36,065 nucleotides of DNA from Asterionellopsis glacialis (taxonomy: Eukaryota; Bacillariophyta; Plagiogrammaphyceae; Rhaphoneidales; Asterionellopsidaceae): NCBI GenBank assembly GCA_014885115.2, contig WKLE02000259.1:1-36065 (forward strand), read 5' to 3'. Below are positions 1 through 11,126 of this stretch, in pieces (the stretch's first letter is position 1; every line of letters starts with the position of its first letter). Under the pieces are notes generated by a model that made no database searches, was not told the DNA's origin, and saw nothing but the letters and a program-made list of their open reading frames with translations. A program made the position numbers and the translations under genes.

Positions 1-512
1 ACTGCAAAATTTTAGGTCCTTATGTGACAGGCATTCTGGGGCAGGCAAAAACCGGGAAAAGTCCATTTCCCGCAACTCCCCAGGTCATAGTCCCTACTAG
101 GACCTACAGGTAAGATGTAAAAAGAAAAGAAAAGAAATCTATCAATTCGTTTTTATTATTGAAAGTTCTTTGGTCGTAGTCGGACCTACTTTACCTGGTA
201 CGTACATTTCATTTCAACGGCCAATCATGTTACCGTACGAGTATTATACCTGTTCTCCGAGCGAGGTACAGTGTACAGTAGGTCCTACCGGTAGAACTAC
301 CTTGCATTCATTTGTTACAAGGTAGGACTGATCTGGTAGGAGACTACCTTGTAATCGGCTTGTCATCGGATTTGTCGCCTACCCTCTTGAGCCAATACAA
401 CGCGTTTACTATCACTGATACCTGACAATACACTATTTGCTACAATTTTTCCCCCATCGTTCACGTTGTTTCAAAGTGAGATATTATCTATCTTTTTTTT
501 GTCATTATCATC
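1..512. other. Intergenic, upstream of LRR gene 1
   Basis: No coding region is visible. The stretch has one copy of the recurring TACCTGGTA motif (192-200) and several related TAGGACCTA/TAGGTCCTA words (about 98-106 and 280-288). A pyrimidine run lies just before the start codon at 513. It probably holds the promoter and 5' leader of the LRR gene; no TATA box or other core element can be assigned with confidence. Confidence 0.5.
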
Positions 513-3500
513 ATGTCAGAGAAGAACACTACAAAGAAGGATCCCATGAAGAAGGTGCTTGAAGATGAGAAGGATTCTAAACCTTCAACTGTGATCAACA
601 CCAAAGGCTCGAAGACTACCGATGATGAAGCAGAAGGACCGGAACTCATTCCCGAGACTTACACCAAGAAGAAACCTGCTCTTACCAGCTACGACGACGA
701 TATGTCAAAGGCAAAGGCGAAAGCTATAGCTGAAAGGAACATGGGCGTTCGTGCAATTCCCAAGAAGAAAGCTTCCTTTCAAGGCAAAACAGACGGCAAA
801 CCTTTCGGGGGTTCTGTCAAAGACTCAAACAAAGATGGAAAGACTGACGACGGACCTGAACTCATCCCTGAAACCTTGACCAAGAAACTTACAGATGACG
901 ATATGTCAAAGGCAAAGGCGAAAGCTATAGCTGAAAGGAGTATGGGCATTCGTGCAATTCCCAAGAAGAAAGCTTCTGTCCAAGGTGAAACAGATGGTAA
1001 ACCTTTCGGAGGTTCTGTCAAAGACGCAAGCAAAGATGCAAAGACTGATGATGGACCTGAACTCATCCCTGAAACCTCGACCAAGAAACTTACGGATGAA
1101 GATATGGCTACAGCCAAAGCTAAAGCAAGAATGAACAACAAAGCAACTGCATCTACAAAAATCACATATGATGAAATGGCGAAGGCAAAGGCGACAGCAG
1201 CGAAAGCTAAGACCGAGGCTGCGAAAAAGGTCAAGGACGATACGTTTTATGATAATCTCGATCCTGACTCTACGGACTTAGAAAATCGTGAAATAGCTGA
1301 AAGTAACAGAAGTACAAATGATAGAAATGATGAGTTGAATCACGCTGCTGAAGATGCTGTTGTTACTACAACAAACATAGCGTCTTATGATGCTGGCGCT
1401 CCTGGTGCTGTAGTTCCTGGTGCTGTTGCGGTTCCTGGAATTGGAGGAGGGGATGAAACAAATGAATGGCAGACATTTTTCATGAGTGGTGACGAAGAGG
1501 AAGGAAATGAAGAGCTACACTCAAGCCATTTCCCAGTAGAAGAAGCCAATGCAGAAGTGTCTGAAGAACATCTCATCAAGGCTGTTGTGGTTGACGATGA
1601 TGCTATCCCTGAAGCGGAAGCCGTATCAGAGGAGACACTGGATCGTAACAGACGTAGAAATTTCCTGTTTTGCATTGCAGGATTGATCATCATTGTCGTT
1701 ACGATTGTTTTAGCTGCTGTACTGTCCAGAAAAGCTGCAGCTTCACAAATTACTCAATCACCAACCCAATCATCCATTCCGTCAATGGCTCCATCCGAGG
1801 TACCATCATTAAGTCCTACAACATCTGTGCAATTATTCCTTGAGAGTCTTGATGAAGGTCTAGAGGAGGCTTTCATGGATTCGTATTCTGCGCAAGCAAA
1901 GGCTTTATCTTGGCTTGAACTCAACCACACTAGTACACCTATTTATGATTACCCTAACCAAAGGATAGTCCAACGCTTTGTTCTGGCTACTTTATATTAC
2001 AGTCTGGGCGGTGAAAATTGGATAAAATCAAATGATTGGTTATCATCAAAACACGAGTGTGATTGGGCCTCCTCTCACGAGAATAGACAGGAAAGGTGTG
2101 GTACATCTTCCGACAGCGTTCTGTATGAGCTAAAATTGAATTTTAACCGATTGAAGGGGACACTTCCACGGGAAATTTATTTGTTGAGTCAATTGACTGT
2201 ACTTGATTTTTCTGCTAATGCAATCAGAGGATCAATTCCCTCTGAACTCGGACTGATGAAATCCCTTTCCAAAATAAACTTGAAAGAAAATAGTTTAAAT
2301 GGAGGTATACCAAAAGAAACGAGTCTTCTACATGAAAACCTTTCTTTCCTAGATTTTTCATCCAATAGTTTGGATGGTCCGTTGCCTTCAACATTGGGGC
2401 AATTGACGAATCTTGAGGAACTCGATGTGAGTGACAACGTTTTATCTGGGACACTTTGCAGTGAGTTGGGAACATTGTCTAGAATTACCTCTATTGCATT
2501 GGCCGACAATAGTCTTAGTGGGACAATACCATCCGTTTTTGAATCTTTACAACAATTGGAAGTTCTTGAGTTGTCCAACAATCTGTTGTTTGGGTCGATC
2601 CCACTTCTTCTTCAACTAAATGAACTGAATATTGGTTCCAACTTCATGAGCGGAAGTATTGCCACCAGAATAGGACTAATGACTAGACTTGAAGTACTAG
2701 ATGTAAGCAACAACCTTCTAATAGGTACTGTTCCGTCTGAGTTAGGAGAACTATCTAAACTTGGTAAGTTACATTGTCATTTCACTCCGTGTTTAACCTT
2801 TTAGTTCGTAATAAATTAAAGTTTCACTCATTCTTTGTTACGATCTTACAGAGTCCCTGCACATGAATATCAATGGTATTACTGGGGTACTACCGCCGAC
2901 TATGACTAATCTAACAAAATTGGGTACGTTTCGGTGTCTGTTTTCTTTCGGGTATATGCACAAGTTTGTACAACTATTTCTAACAGGATTCTTTTTCTCA
3001 CAATGCCAACAAAGAAACATTGGATATTACAAGAAATTCTATCATTGGCACTCTTCCTGCCAACATTCATTTAATGGAGAGGCTAGGTATGTACACACTG
3101 TATTGTGTTTTGAATTGAAACTGTTTGCTTCTTTTGTGTTTGCAAACAGTAGATGCACCTGCTATCATTCGATTTACACAACACTTTCTTTTGCAAAATC
3201 TCTCGTCCTTCCATCTCCATCTGTAGAAGTATTAGGTCTTTCATTCAACAGCATGAACGGCTCACTTCCCGCAAAGCTTTCTACAATGAGTAATCTGAGT
3301 AAGTCACGGTTCTAGCTGTTTTTGATATTGTTTATGCAATTGTTTGATACTATTCGTTAACCTAATCACTTCCTTTGGAAACATAGAGATATTAAATCTC
3401 GGTACAAATGAAATCACTGGCACTCTTCCAGAGGACCTTCATTTGATGGAACGTTTAGGTACGTGCATATCATACCATGTTTTTGGTTGGTCACATGTAT

Positions 3501-6500
3501 GAATTGATAGGTGTGTGCTTATGCCACCATGATATTGACACGTTTCTCTATACTGCATTCGTTTTCGATTTGAAGAAATATTAGGTCTTTCCTTTAATAG
3601 CATCATCGGCACACTTCCAGAAAAGGTTTCTTTGATGAGCAATTTGAGTAAGTTATGTTTCAAAATGATTTAATCCTTCATCAAGCAGTAATTTGACAAC
3701 ATGAATAGATCTGACCTGTGTATCTTACTTTCAACAAAATAGAAACATTGGATCTAGTTAGAAATGAAATTACTGGTACTCTTCCAGAAGACATTCACCT
3801 GATGGAAGGCTTAGGTACGTATATATTTAGCTCGCTAGCGGTGATGATGGGTCTTTGACTTCTTTTTTACCCTCTAATTTCATACTGTTTTCTCTTTCTC
3901 CAATCTCCATTTCTTCCATTCGTAGAAATATTCAATCTTAATGCCAACAGTATCCGTGGATCGCTTCCAGCATCCATGTCCATGATGATTAATTTGAGTA
4001 AGTCCTGATTCTGAATGTTATCCAATATTTTGCATTTATTGTTTTATATCGAGTATGTTCAACATAATCTGACCTGCGGGACCTAACACCTCATTTTAAA
4101 ACGTAGAATTATTAGATCTTTTTGGAAATGGAATTACTGGTGCTCTTCCAGAAGACCTCCACATGATGGAAAGCTTAGGTACGTATGAATCAAGTATAGT
4201 ACTCTAATCATTTTACAAGTTTAATATTTGTATATCAAACCAATCCCCCCGATGATCAGAGGTTTTTGGTTGGATTTCATGTACCTTCTCATTTTATATA
4301 TTTACACTGTCTTTTAAAACAATGTTCTTCACAGAAACATTAGGTCTTAATGCTAACAGTATCCGTGGATCACTTCCAGAAATGATGTCCATGATGAGTA
4401 ATCTGAGTAAGTCACAATTCTAATGTTTTCCTATAAACTTCAGTTCATTCATTCGATATGATAGATCATAATGGATCTGACATGTGGAATTTAACATTTT
4501 TCTTTGTATATATAGAGATATTGGATCTTTCTAAAAATGATATCACTGGTACTCTTCCAGAAGATATTTACTTGATGGAAAGCCTAGGTATGTCTGTTCA
4601 TATCGATGGCATTTCTCAACGAAAGAGATGCAGTTGTTTCGTCCGATTTGTATTATATCAAGAGGTTCTGAAATTTTCAGTTTCTTTGTTTCGTTGTGCT
4701 CTCTGCTTACTCCCAATATCAATTGTGTGCTTCTGTCCCCGCTAGAATTTATTTCTTTGATTGGTAACTCCATCAATGGTTCAATCCCGTCTGGGATTGG
4801 AAGTCTAACAAACTTAGGTAAGCATACGTTGTCATTGCGTTTGTATCATTTCCATAATGAACGATTTCTTCGTATAACATTTGTGTACTTTTATTTGCTT
4901 ATACCACATCAATTGAAACATACTGTATAGAATATCTCAATCTTGCTTATAATTCAGTGACGGGTACAATCCCAACTGAAATGGGATTACTTTCTAACAT
5001 CGGTACGTACTTTACAGTGTTGTCAAAAACTTGTACTTTTGTCCTTTTTTTGTATGATTCCACATATAAGCATAGTATGATACATATCTCACATTGAACG
5101 TATTTGGCATGTTTTGGTTTCCTATTGGAAAAGATTATTTTAATATACATTACACCGATTTAAGTGGATCTGTTCCAAGTGAAGTCTGCACCATGAGACA
5201 AAGCCGAGTAGTCGACTTTTTTGCAGTTGATTGCGATGATATCATTATTTGTGATTGTTGTTTTGATTCTTGTCCCGTTACACCAAGAATATCAAATTCA
5301 TCATTTAATTGCACAGATGATACCACATTACTTCAAGTTGCAGTTGGAACAGATAGAAATCCTGAAGGTGTTGAATGGGACGTCATTGACGGATCATCAA
5401 ACGAAATTGTTCTCGAAGGAGGTCCATTGACTCAATATGACCATTCAAGAACAATATTATATGAGACTTGCATTCCAAACGATGCATGTTTGGTATTCAC
5501 AGTTCGTGGGTCGAACACGAATGGTGGTGGTCTTAATGGTGATCATTTCATGGTGCATTTGAATGGAAGTGAAATTTCGAATGGAAGATTTCAAAATTAC
5601 GATGAACAAAGTGAATTCTTCCTGGGCCAAACTTCTTCTTCTTCTTGTACTACTGGTGTAACAACAGACAGAAAACAGGCATGTTCTGTAACCCATGAAA
5701 ATTGTGAGAATATTGGACTTACATGTTTCTTGGACAATATGGGAGGTGTAAGCGGTTTTTGCGGCTATTCCACTTCAGGAAGTTTTTCCACGCCTTCGAT
5801 ATCGCCAATGCCGTCGTTTTTGCCATCTGCTTCATCAGCACCATCATCAACAACAGCACCATCAACTTCTCCATCTTTAACACCTTCTTGCACTTTATGT
5901 GAAGACGGCAGTGCACCTCCACTTGGTAGTCTGGTGGTTTCTGGCACATATTTTGGAGGCCAAACTTGCAGTCAGGTGAATACAGCATTGCTGAATCAAG
6001 AACTTGCTTTTCATGAATGCCAAGACTATCAAGCCACATTTGGAATCGCTTGTGGATGTAACAATTCAATCGCTTTGGAAAGTTTTCCAGTAAGTTGCAT
6101 TGGAATAAGTGGCGGAAGAGACATTATACCTCGATTTCCATTCAAAAAGGTACTCGGAGACTTTACGTGCCTCGACGGGACGTATTGGGTAAACAGTAAT
6201 GACTTAACTTCTGGTGAAAACGTTGATCCATACAAATCTGCATGTTGTGATCAAACATGTTCAAAAACTGATTCATGTAGCGATGGGTATTTTTGTACTT
6301 TTGAAAATAATAAAGGCACAGATGGAATTTGTAAATTCTGTGGAGTACCTGATGAAATATCATCTACTTGTTTCTCATTGACATTGAGTTCCGAAGGGAA
6401 TGCTGATTGTGTCAAGTCATGTATTGATAATTTGGAATGTAACGCAGATTTATCTTCTATTCGTATTGATATCACCACAGATGTGTTTCTATCGGAAACA

Positions 6501-7283
6501 TCATGGACCTTGCAAGATGAATCTAGTGGGGAGGTTATTGCAGAAGGGGGTGATTATTATTCTGCCGATTCTGAAATAACATTTGCCAGTCAGACATTTG
6601 TTAGTCAGGAATGTGTCTCAAATGATTCTTGTCTTCTTTTTACTATCTACGAATCATCTGATAGTGGACTTGGTGAACCTGGTCAATTTATTCTTTACTG
6701 GAATAACAAACAAGTTGCATCATCCAGGGGCAGTTTTATGGGAAAATCTGAAACAGTGAGGATCGGAGAAGCATGTCGTGAAACTGAAACACTTCCAAGT
6801 ACTCCAGCAAAGACTTCTACCCCATCATTTGCTCCATCGTCATTACCAAGTTCAGTCAACCCTTTACTACTCCCTCCTTGTCAAGACGGTATGGTGAATA
6901 TCACAGTCGACATTCATATTGAAAATGATCCACAGCATACAGCATGGACTTTGGCAAACTCGAATTATGATGGTATTGTTAGCAGTAATGGTGGTAGTGA
7001 CGTTAGCAACATTGATAACATTCTGTTGCAAGGTGGTCCATACTTGACATCTCATTTTAACAATATATCTGATTTACAAAGTATATGTGTTGCACCCGAT
7101 TCTTGTTTGGAATGGATAATCAAAGATCCACAAGAACGTGCAGCAGTATCTTCTCCTCTTGGTATGGACTCAAATGTCTATGCAACAGCCAATCTCTATG
7201 CTGATGGTATCAAGATTGCAACTGCTGGTTTTTATGGTCAGACTGTGTCGATTGAAGTAGGAATGTGTTCACCCATTGAGTAG
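513..7283 (+). CDS. Membrane LRR protein with 24-residue single-repeat exons
   Basis: Fourteen exons: 513-2763, 2852-2923, 3015-3086, 3227-3298, 3387-3458, 3576-3647, 3743-3814, 3926-3997, 4107-4178, 4335-4406, 4516-4587, 4746-4817, 4931-5002, 5134-7283. All introns are GT-AG and phase 1; the sum is 5265 bases, about 1754 aa. Residues 1-380 are charged, with an internal repeat and no signal peptide. One membrane helix lies at about 384-405. A Ser/Pro stalk and an LRR cap (QRFVLATLYYSLGGENW) follow. About nine plant-type LRRs lie in exon 1 and twelve more in exons 2-13. The C-terminal region has three copies of a beta-type extracellular domain (TD..P.E..W.L then C...SCL.FT) and a Cys-rich domain beginning CTLCEDGS. 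The helix position predicts an inside N-terminus and outside LRRs. The role is probably surface recognition or adhesion, by inference. No kinase domain is present. A possible AATAAA polyadenylation signal lies near 7368. Confidence 0.85.
636..1127 (+). repeat. In-frame tandem repeat in the N-terminal region of LRR gene 1
   Basis: Copies begin with GPELIPET at 636, 852 and 1053. The first two units are 216 and 201 bases; the third is partial. Each full unit carries DDDMSKAKAKAIAER, RAIPKKKAS and TDGKPFGGSVKD. The length differences are multiples of three, so the frame is kept. The repeat lies on the predicted cytoplasmic side of the membrane helix. Confidence 0.9.
3015..4587 (+). repeat. Alternating two-exon (A-B) LRR duplication, introns included
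   Basis: Exons at 3015, 3387, 3743, 4107 and 4516 are type A (TLPEDxHLME, ending in Gly codon base G before gtacgt or gtatgt). Exons at 3227, 3576, 3926 and 4335 are type B (GSLP or GTLP, SxMSNLS, ending in A before gtaagt). Introns after B exons share a block like ATCTGACCTGTG (3709-3720, 4067-4078, 4475-4486). Two introns after A exons share GTTTTTGGTTGG. This indicates that exon-intron-exon-intron units were duplicated together. Confidence 0.8.
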
Positions 7284-7540
7284 ATACACTACAAATCTCT
7301 TGTCATACCATTAACCACCAATATATACATATTATACTTCTACACTTATTTCTCTCTAGTAGATGAAAATAAATGGAATAATTTACATAGCTTTCCTTAA
7401 AAAAAAACCGAAATCCTCATGTACCCAAACGAATACCGTTTCTAAACCAAGTATTTCAGCGCAAGGTCGTGTCCAAGACGTGTTCGTGCTATTCGAATAT
7501 TTTTTCGCCCACAAAACGATTCGTTTCAAATCCTCTGATT
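7284..7540. other. Intergenic, 3' of LRR gene 1
   Basis: AT-rich sequence following the LRR stop codon, with an AATAAA at about 7368. An 80-codon open stretch (7363-7605) has no recognisable composition or family and is not called as a gene. Confidence 0.4.
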
Positions 7541-7984
7541 TGTCCCTCAAGAGCAAGAGCCGACTACGGAGACTGCATACGACAATAAGCAAAATGGAAC
7601 GATAGAGAAAAGGGTTACTGATCACCTTGAGACCCGAAGAGAACTCTCTCTCTCTCCTCTCTCTCCTCTCTCTCCTCTCCCTCTCCCTCTCAACGAATTT
7701 GTCAAGAGGATTGAGAGACAGCTCCTGGATGAGCAGAACAATGTCGCTACAGCTGGTGCTACCTCGGGAGTGTGAAAGCCGAAGCGATGGAGGAACGGGG
7801 GTTCGACATCACAGACGAGATCGCCAAACTCAAGAAGCTGGATGATGACGTTTGGTGCTGGGCGATGAAGAATTTTAGACAAGCAAAAACAAAAGTCCTA
7901 TGGATAGATGCAGTGGTCAAGAATACAACAAAGAAGAAGAAGAAAGTACAAGAAGTGGGGGGGGATGCGTGGACAAACAAGTAA
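7535..7984 (+). pseudogene. Unrecognised coding remnant with one frameshift
   Basis: Two open segments in different frames read as one protein if a single base is restored near 7773. The first (about 7535-7774) reads TIEKRVTDHLETRREL, then a CT-rich Ser/Leu/Pro tract (about 7645-7691), then NEFVKRIERQLLDEQNN, and ends in TGA. The second (about 7774-7984) continues KAEAMEERGFDITDEIAKLK and VWCWAMKNFRQAKTK, with a Lys run near the C-terminus. The amphipathic, coiled-coil-like composition on both sides supports former coding. No start codon is visible in the first frame, and I do not recognise the family. An intron around GTGTGA instead of a frameshift cannot be excluded. Confidence 0.35.
7640..7692 (+). 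repeat. CT-rich microsatellite (CTCTCTC-CTCTCTC)
   Basis: Pure pyrimidine tract of short tandem units inside the remnant reading frame. It is a likely site of replication slippage and polypyrimidine expansion. Confidence 0.85.
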
Positions 7985-8250
7985 ATAATTCTCTAGACAC
8001 AGTCAGTGGTAGTGATATAATACTTCTCTAGCTAGAGTTTTAGTAGTAGAGCTTTCTTTTTACGTGCTTCTCGAGTGACTTTATCACTCTTTCCAAAATC
8101 AATAATGTATTCCAGATCGTGTGATGCGCTCACTCTAGAGTAGTCTCTAACTCCAAATAACCTATCCTGTGCGTGTATGTGTCTCATTCTTTATCATATA
8201 GTTCATCCATCCATCCATCCATCTCATCGAACTAACAATGATCATATTCG
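7985..8250. other. Intergenic between the remnant and the GNAT-PhzF gene
   Basis: No gene seen. It holds TCTCTAGCTAGAG-like palindromic words and an (ATCC)n microsatellite around 8205-8223. It lies 3' of the minus-strand gene that ends at 8251. Confidence 0.4.
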
Positions 8251-10332
8251 TCATATAGAGAGGGAACCACTCATGGTAGTGACAGCTGTACCAATAATTG
8301 CCAGACGATCTTCTTCTTGCATAATGCATTCGACTATACCACCACGTCTGGAGGTTTGTTTCCCACGTACGTATTCTTGTCCTGTTTTAGTGGCAAAGTA
8401 TGGACCCAAAATACAATGTGCAGATCCAGTGACATGATCTTCATTGATACCAATTTTAGGTGCAAAGAATCGTGATAAGAAATCAACAGGTATATTATCA
8501 TCCTCACCACCACCACTACATGTAGATCCATTATCGGATAAGGATCCTGTGGTGCTAGTTGTATTGGTTGTGGGTGTAGTGGTGGTTATGAATTCACCAT
8601 CTTTGGTTATTGTTGTAGTTGTATTTGTAGCACGACAACAAACAATGACACCACGGGTATAACCTTCAAATTCCGTCAAGACATTGTAATTTACAGCAAT
8701 ATCACCATGTCCAATTTGATGAAATGCTTCATTGGTTAAATGTACGAATAAGTCAGATTGATCATCGGCTATACCAATGTAAATGACATGTTCAACAATA
8801 TCATTAATACCAAAGGCTGCTTTCAAAATGGATAAAATATGTTTCCGTTCCGAGACAGTCGTAACATCTTGTAAATACTTTTTGGGAAAGTTCAAGGTAA
8901 CCTTCATGGACCGTCCATTACGGATCCAACTTTTACTACCCTCAACGTAGGGTTTCGCAATTAAGACATCACGATTGGCATAGAAGCTCAAAGAAACATC
9001 ATTTTTAATTTTCACAGGCAGGGTTTGGAATAACACAGAGGCCGCGGCCAAGGTGGCATGTCCACATAAATCAATCTCCGTACCATTACCGGTGATGAAA
9101 CGTATATTGTACTGATAGTCTTGTTTGTTCTGATGCCTATGAGTTTCTTCATTCGACAATAAGGAAGAGGACTCTACATCATTACTACTAATGCCAGCAC
9201 CAGAAGTTGCTGCTGTACCACCAAGACTTGTGGAACTACCAATACTACTCGCATCGGAAATGGCTTTACTCGTAGACGTACCTCGTTGTTTCGGTTTGGG
9301 AGGCAAGTCAGAGGGATGCCTCCATACAAAGGCCGTTTCACTTAAATTAAATTCACGTGCCACAACCCTCATATACTCCTTGGTGGAATCCAAGGTCACA
9401 TCAAAGGTAGGAGGTAATAACACCACTGCAGCTGGATTGCCACTGCATCCTGTAATTTGCAAATTAGCAAATCCATCCACTACATAGTAGGGGTATCCCT
9501 TGAGTCGGGTTTTATCTAGCCGTACATCCATTTCTAATTCATACCATAAATCTTTCCCATGAACAAAATCAGATGGTTTCGTAACGGTAAATCCACATTT
9601 GACATAGAAACCAAGCAAGTGTGCCTTGGCTATCAGCACCACCTTTTCTACACCATCATCACGTTCTTTAATGGCGGCTATATAATCTCGTAACATGGAC
9701 GATGCCAACCCTTGCCTACGGTATTCTTGCCGTACCACGACACTATGAATGGCAAGTAAGGGTCCTGACGAATCATGCGTCACCATACTTTCGGATGTAA
9801 AATCAATACACCGTGTGGCACAAACAAAGCCCACCACCTTTTCTCGATCACTGCTCCCGTTGTGATCCTTTTGGTCTGCAGGTAACACTGCGACACGAAA
9901 GTACGGAGCTGCGTGATGTTGACGATACTGTAAGGTTGATTTGGTAGCTGCTTCCTCTTGTGGATAAGACCAAATTTGAATATCATAGCAGGTGGGGACA
10001 TCTGTAGGTTGTGCACAACGGAACTTGACCACATTGAGCCAATCATTTGGGGAGGTGCTGTTATTGGCATTGGTATTACTATTGACTAGACTAGTTGGCG
10101 TTTGCCCTCCACTATTGCAACCAACATTTGCAATTCCACCGAGTCCACCACCCGAAGCAAAACTTTCATTGGCTTCTGATGCCACACTTCCTGTTGTTGT
10201 TCCATTCAGGATTGCTTGCCGTTGCCGCTCCAATTGCTGTTCTTTCAATTGTTGTGTCACTCCTGCTGTATCTACCACCATACCAGCAGGTAAGGGCGGT
10301 CTAGCAATCGCATTCATATTATTTGTTTCCAT
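8251..10332 (-). CDS. GNAT acetyltransferase fused to PhzF-like isomerase/epimerase
   Basis: A single uninterrupted reading frame of 693 aa. Residues 104-268 form a GNAT domain: HSVVVRQEYRRQGLASSML is motif A, the acetyl-CoA loop, and LLGFYVKCGF is motif B; it resembles the serotonin/arylalkylamine N-acetyltransferase branch. Residues 280-693 form a PhzF domain: VDGF and GNPAAVV, NLSETAF with the expected catalytic Glu332, FITGNGTEIDLCGHAT with the Gly-His pair, and EDHVTGSAHC with the expected Asp and Ser. Low-complexity insertions interrupt the PhzF half (about 345-405 and 570-610). PhzF relatives are cofactor-free isomerases or epimerases acting on small amines or amino acids. The physiological substrate cannot be read from sequence. 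The N-terminal 100 residues are Gln/Asn/Ser-rich with no clear targeting signal. The fusion suggests linked acetylation and isomerisation of one metabolite, by inference. Confidence 0.88.
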   Translation of the reverse strand: METNNMNAIARPPLPAGMVVDTAGVTQQLKEQQLERQRQAILNGTTTGSVASEANESFASGGGLGGIANVGCNSGGQTPTSLVNSNTNANNSTSPNDWLNVVKFRCAQPTDVPTCYDIQIWSYPQEEAATKSTLQYRQHHAAPYFRVAVLPADQKDHNGSSDREKVVGFVCATRCIDFTSESMVTHDSSGPLLAIHSVVVRQEYRRQGLASSMLRDYIAAIKERDDGVEKVVLIAKAHLLGFYVKCGFTVTKPSDFVHGKDLWYELEMDVRLDKTRLKGYPYYVVDGFANLQITGCSGNPAAVVLLPPTFDVTLDSTKEYMRVVAREFNLSETAFVWRHPSDLPPKPKQRGTSTSKAISDASSIGSSTSLGGTAATSGAGISSNDVESSSLLSNEETHRHQNKQDYQYNIRFITGNGTEIDLCGHATLAAASVLFQTLPVKIKNDVSLSFYANRDVLIAKPYVEGSKSWIRNGRSMKVTLNFPKKYLQDVTTVSERKHILSILKAAFGINDIVEHVIYIGIADDQSDLFVHLTNEAFHQIGHGDIAVNYNVLTEFEGYTRGVIVCCRATNTTTTITKDGEFITTTTPTTNTTSTTGSLSDNGSTCSGGGEDDNIPVDFLSRFFAPKIGINEDHVTGSAHCILGPYFATKTGQEYVRGKQTSRRGGIVECIMQEEDRLAIIGTAVTTMSGSLSI

Positions 10333-10699
10333 ACTTTATAATTAATAAAATTATTAAAGGAAAAAAACTCTTTTTTTCTCTATTTTCAGCAAAAAGCAAG
10401 AATTAAAACGCAATCAAGCTAGTGATAAGGATGAAAATGAAAGAGGGGGGGGGGCTTGGGTGTCCTCTCGGACTGTTTGTTGAATAACAACAACAAATGA
10501 TGATGTTATCCTCTCTCCACCACTCGATTGTACTTGTTTCCTTTCCTCCAGTTACTACTTTACTGATCTCTTTCTCGTTGGCTTTTTTTTTCTTGTTTTT
10601 TTTTTGCCTTGCTTCTTTTACTCGATACAAGTTTCTAAGTAAACAGTTAGGTCCTAGTCGGTGGTGTGTGATGCGTTTGTGGTAGACGAGACTAGGATC

Positions 10700-10765
10700 G
10701 CGTGAGTTTCAGTGGACATTTTGTTAGTACAATTTCATCGTACACCATACTGAAATCGCTCACGC
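10700..10765. repeat. Imperfect inverted repeat (GCGTGAG...TTTCAGT)
   Basis: The left arm GCGTGAGTTTCAGT (10700-10713) pairs with ACTGAAATCGCTCACGC (10749-10765), apart from a three-base insertion in the right arm. The spacer is about 35 bases. It could be an extruded hairpin or a protein-binding site; no function is visible. Confidence 0.65.
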
Positions 10766-11062
10766 ACCTCTCCTTTTTTTCCAACTCTTGACTACGTAGG
10801 ACTACAGTACAGTTAGTATGAATTCCGTTTGTGAAAGGCAGGAGGAGGGTGTTGCGTTGTCGTCGGCGAGGCGAGGCAGGCTCGAACTTGGCTTCTTTTG
10901 TTCTCTCCGACCATGTTCTCTCTTAGGAGATTGCGTCGCCTGCCAGTGATCCCGAGTGCAGTGATATAAAAAATATTCCTATTTAAATATAAAATATCTA
11001 TATTGGACTTACGCACGACTCCACGTCACCGAATTCCTTTTATAAAGTTTACAAGTTAATAC

Positions 11063-11126
11063 TACCTGGTACCTGGTATGTATTACAATAGTTTCGTATA
11101 TATAAGCAGTAAAAAAGTACCAGGTA
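11063..11126. promoter_or_regulatory. TACCTGGTA motif cluster 1
   Basis: TACCTGGTACCTGGTA at 11063-11078 (two overlapping copies) and TACCAGGTA at 11118-11126. The same 9-base word recurs between genes elsewhere in the window. A regulatory role is inference. Confidence 0.5.

Noticed and set aside
779..1234. 151-codon open frame on the minus strand
   Set aside because: It is the antisense of the tandem repeat in LRR gene 1; its apparent repeats mirror the sense repeats.
5073..5133. An alternative last-exon acceptor for LRR gene 1 at CATAG near 5076
   Set aside because: It breaks the LRR register; AAAAG at 5133 gives DYFNIHYTDLSGSVPSEVC in the correct frame.
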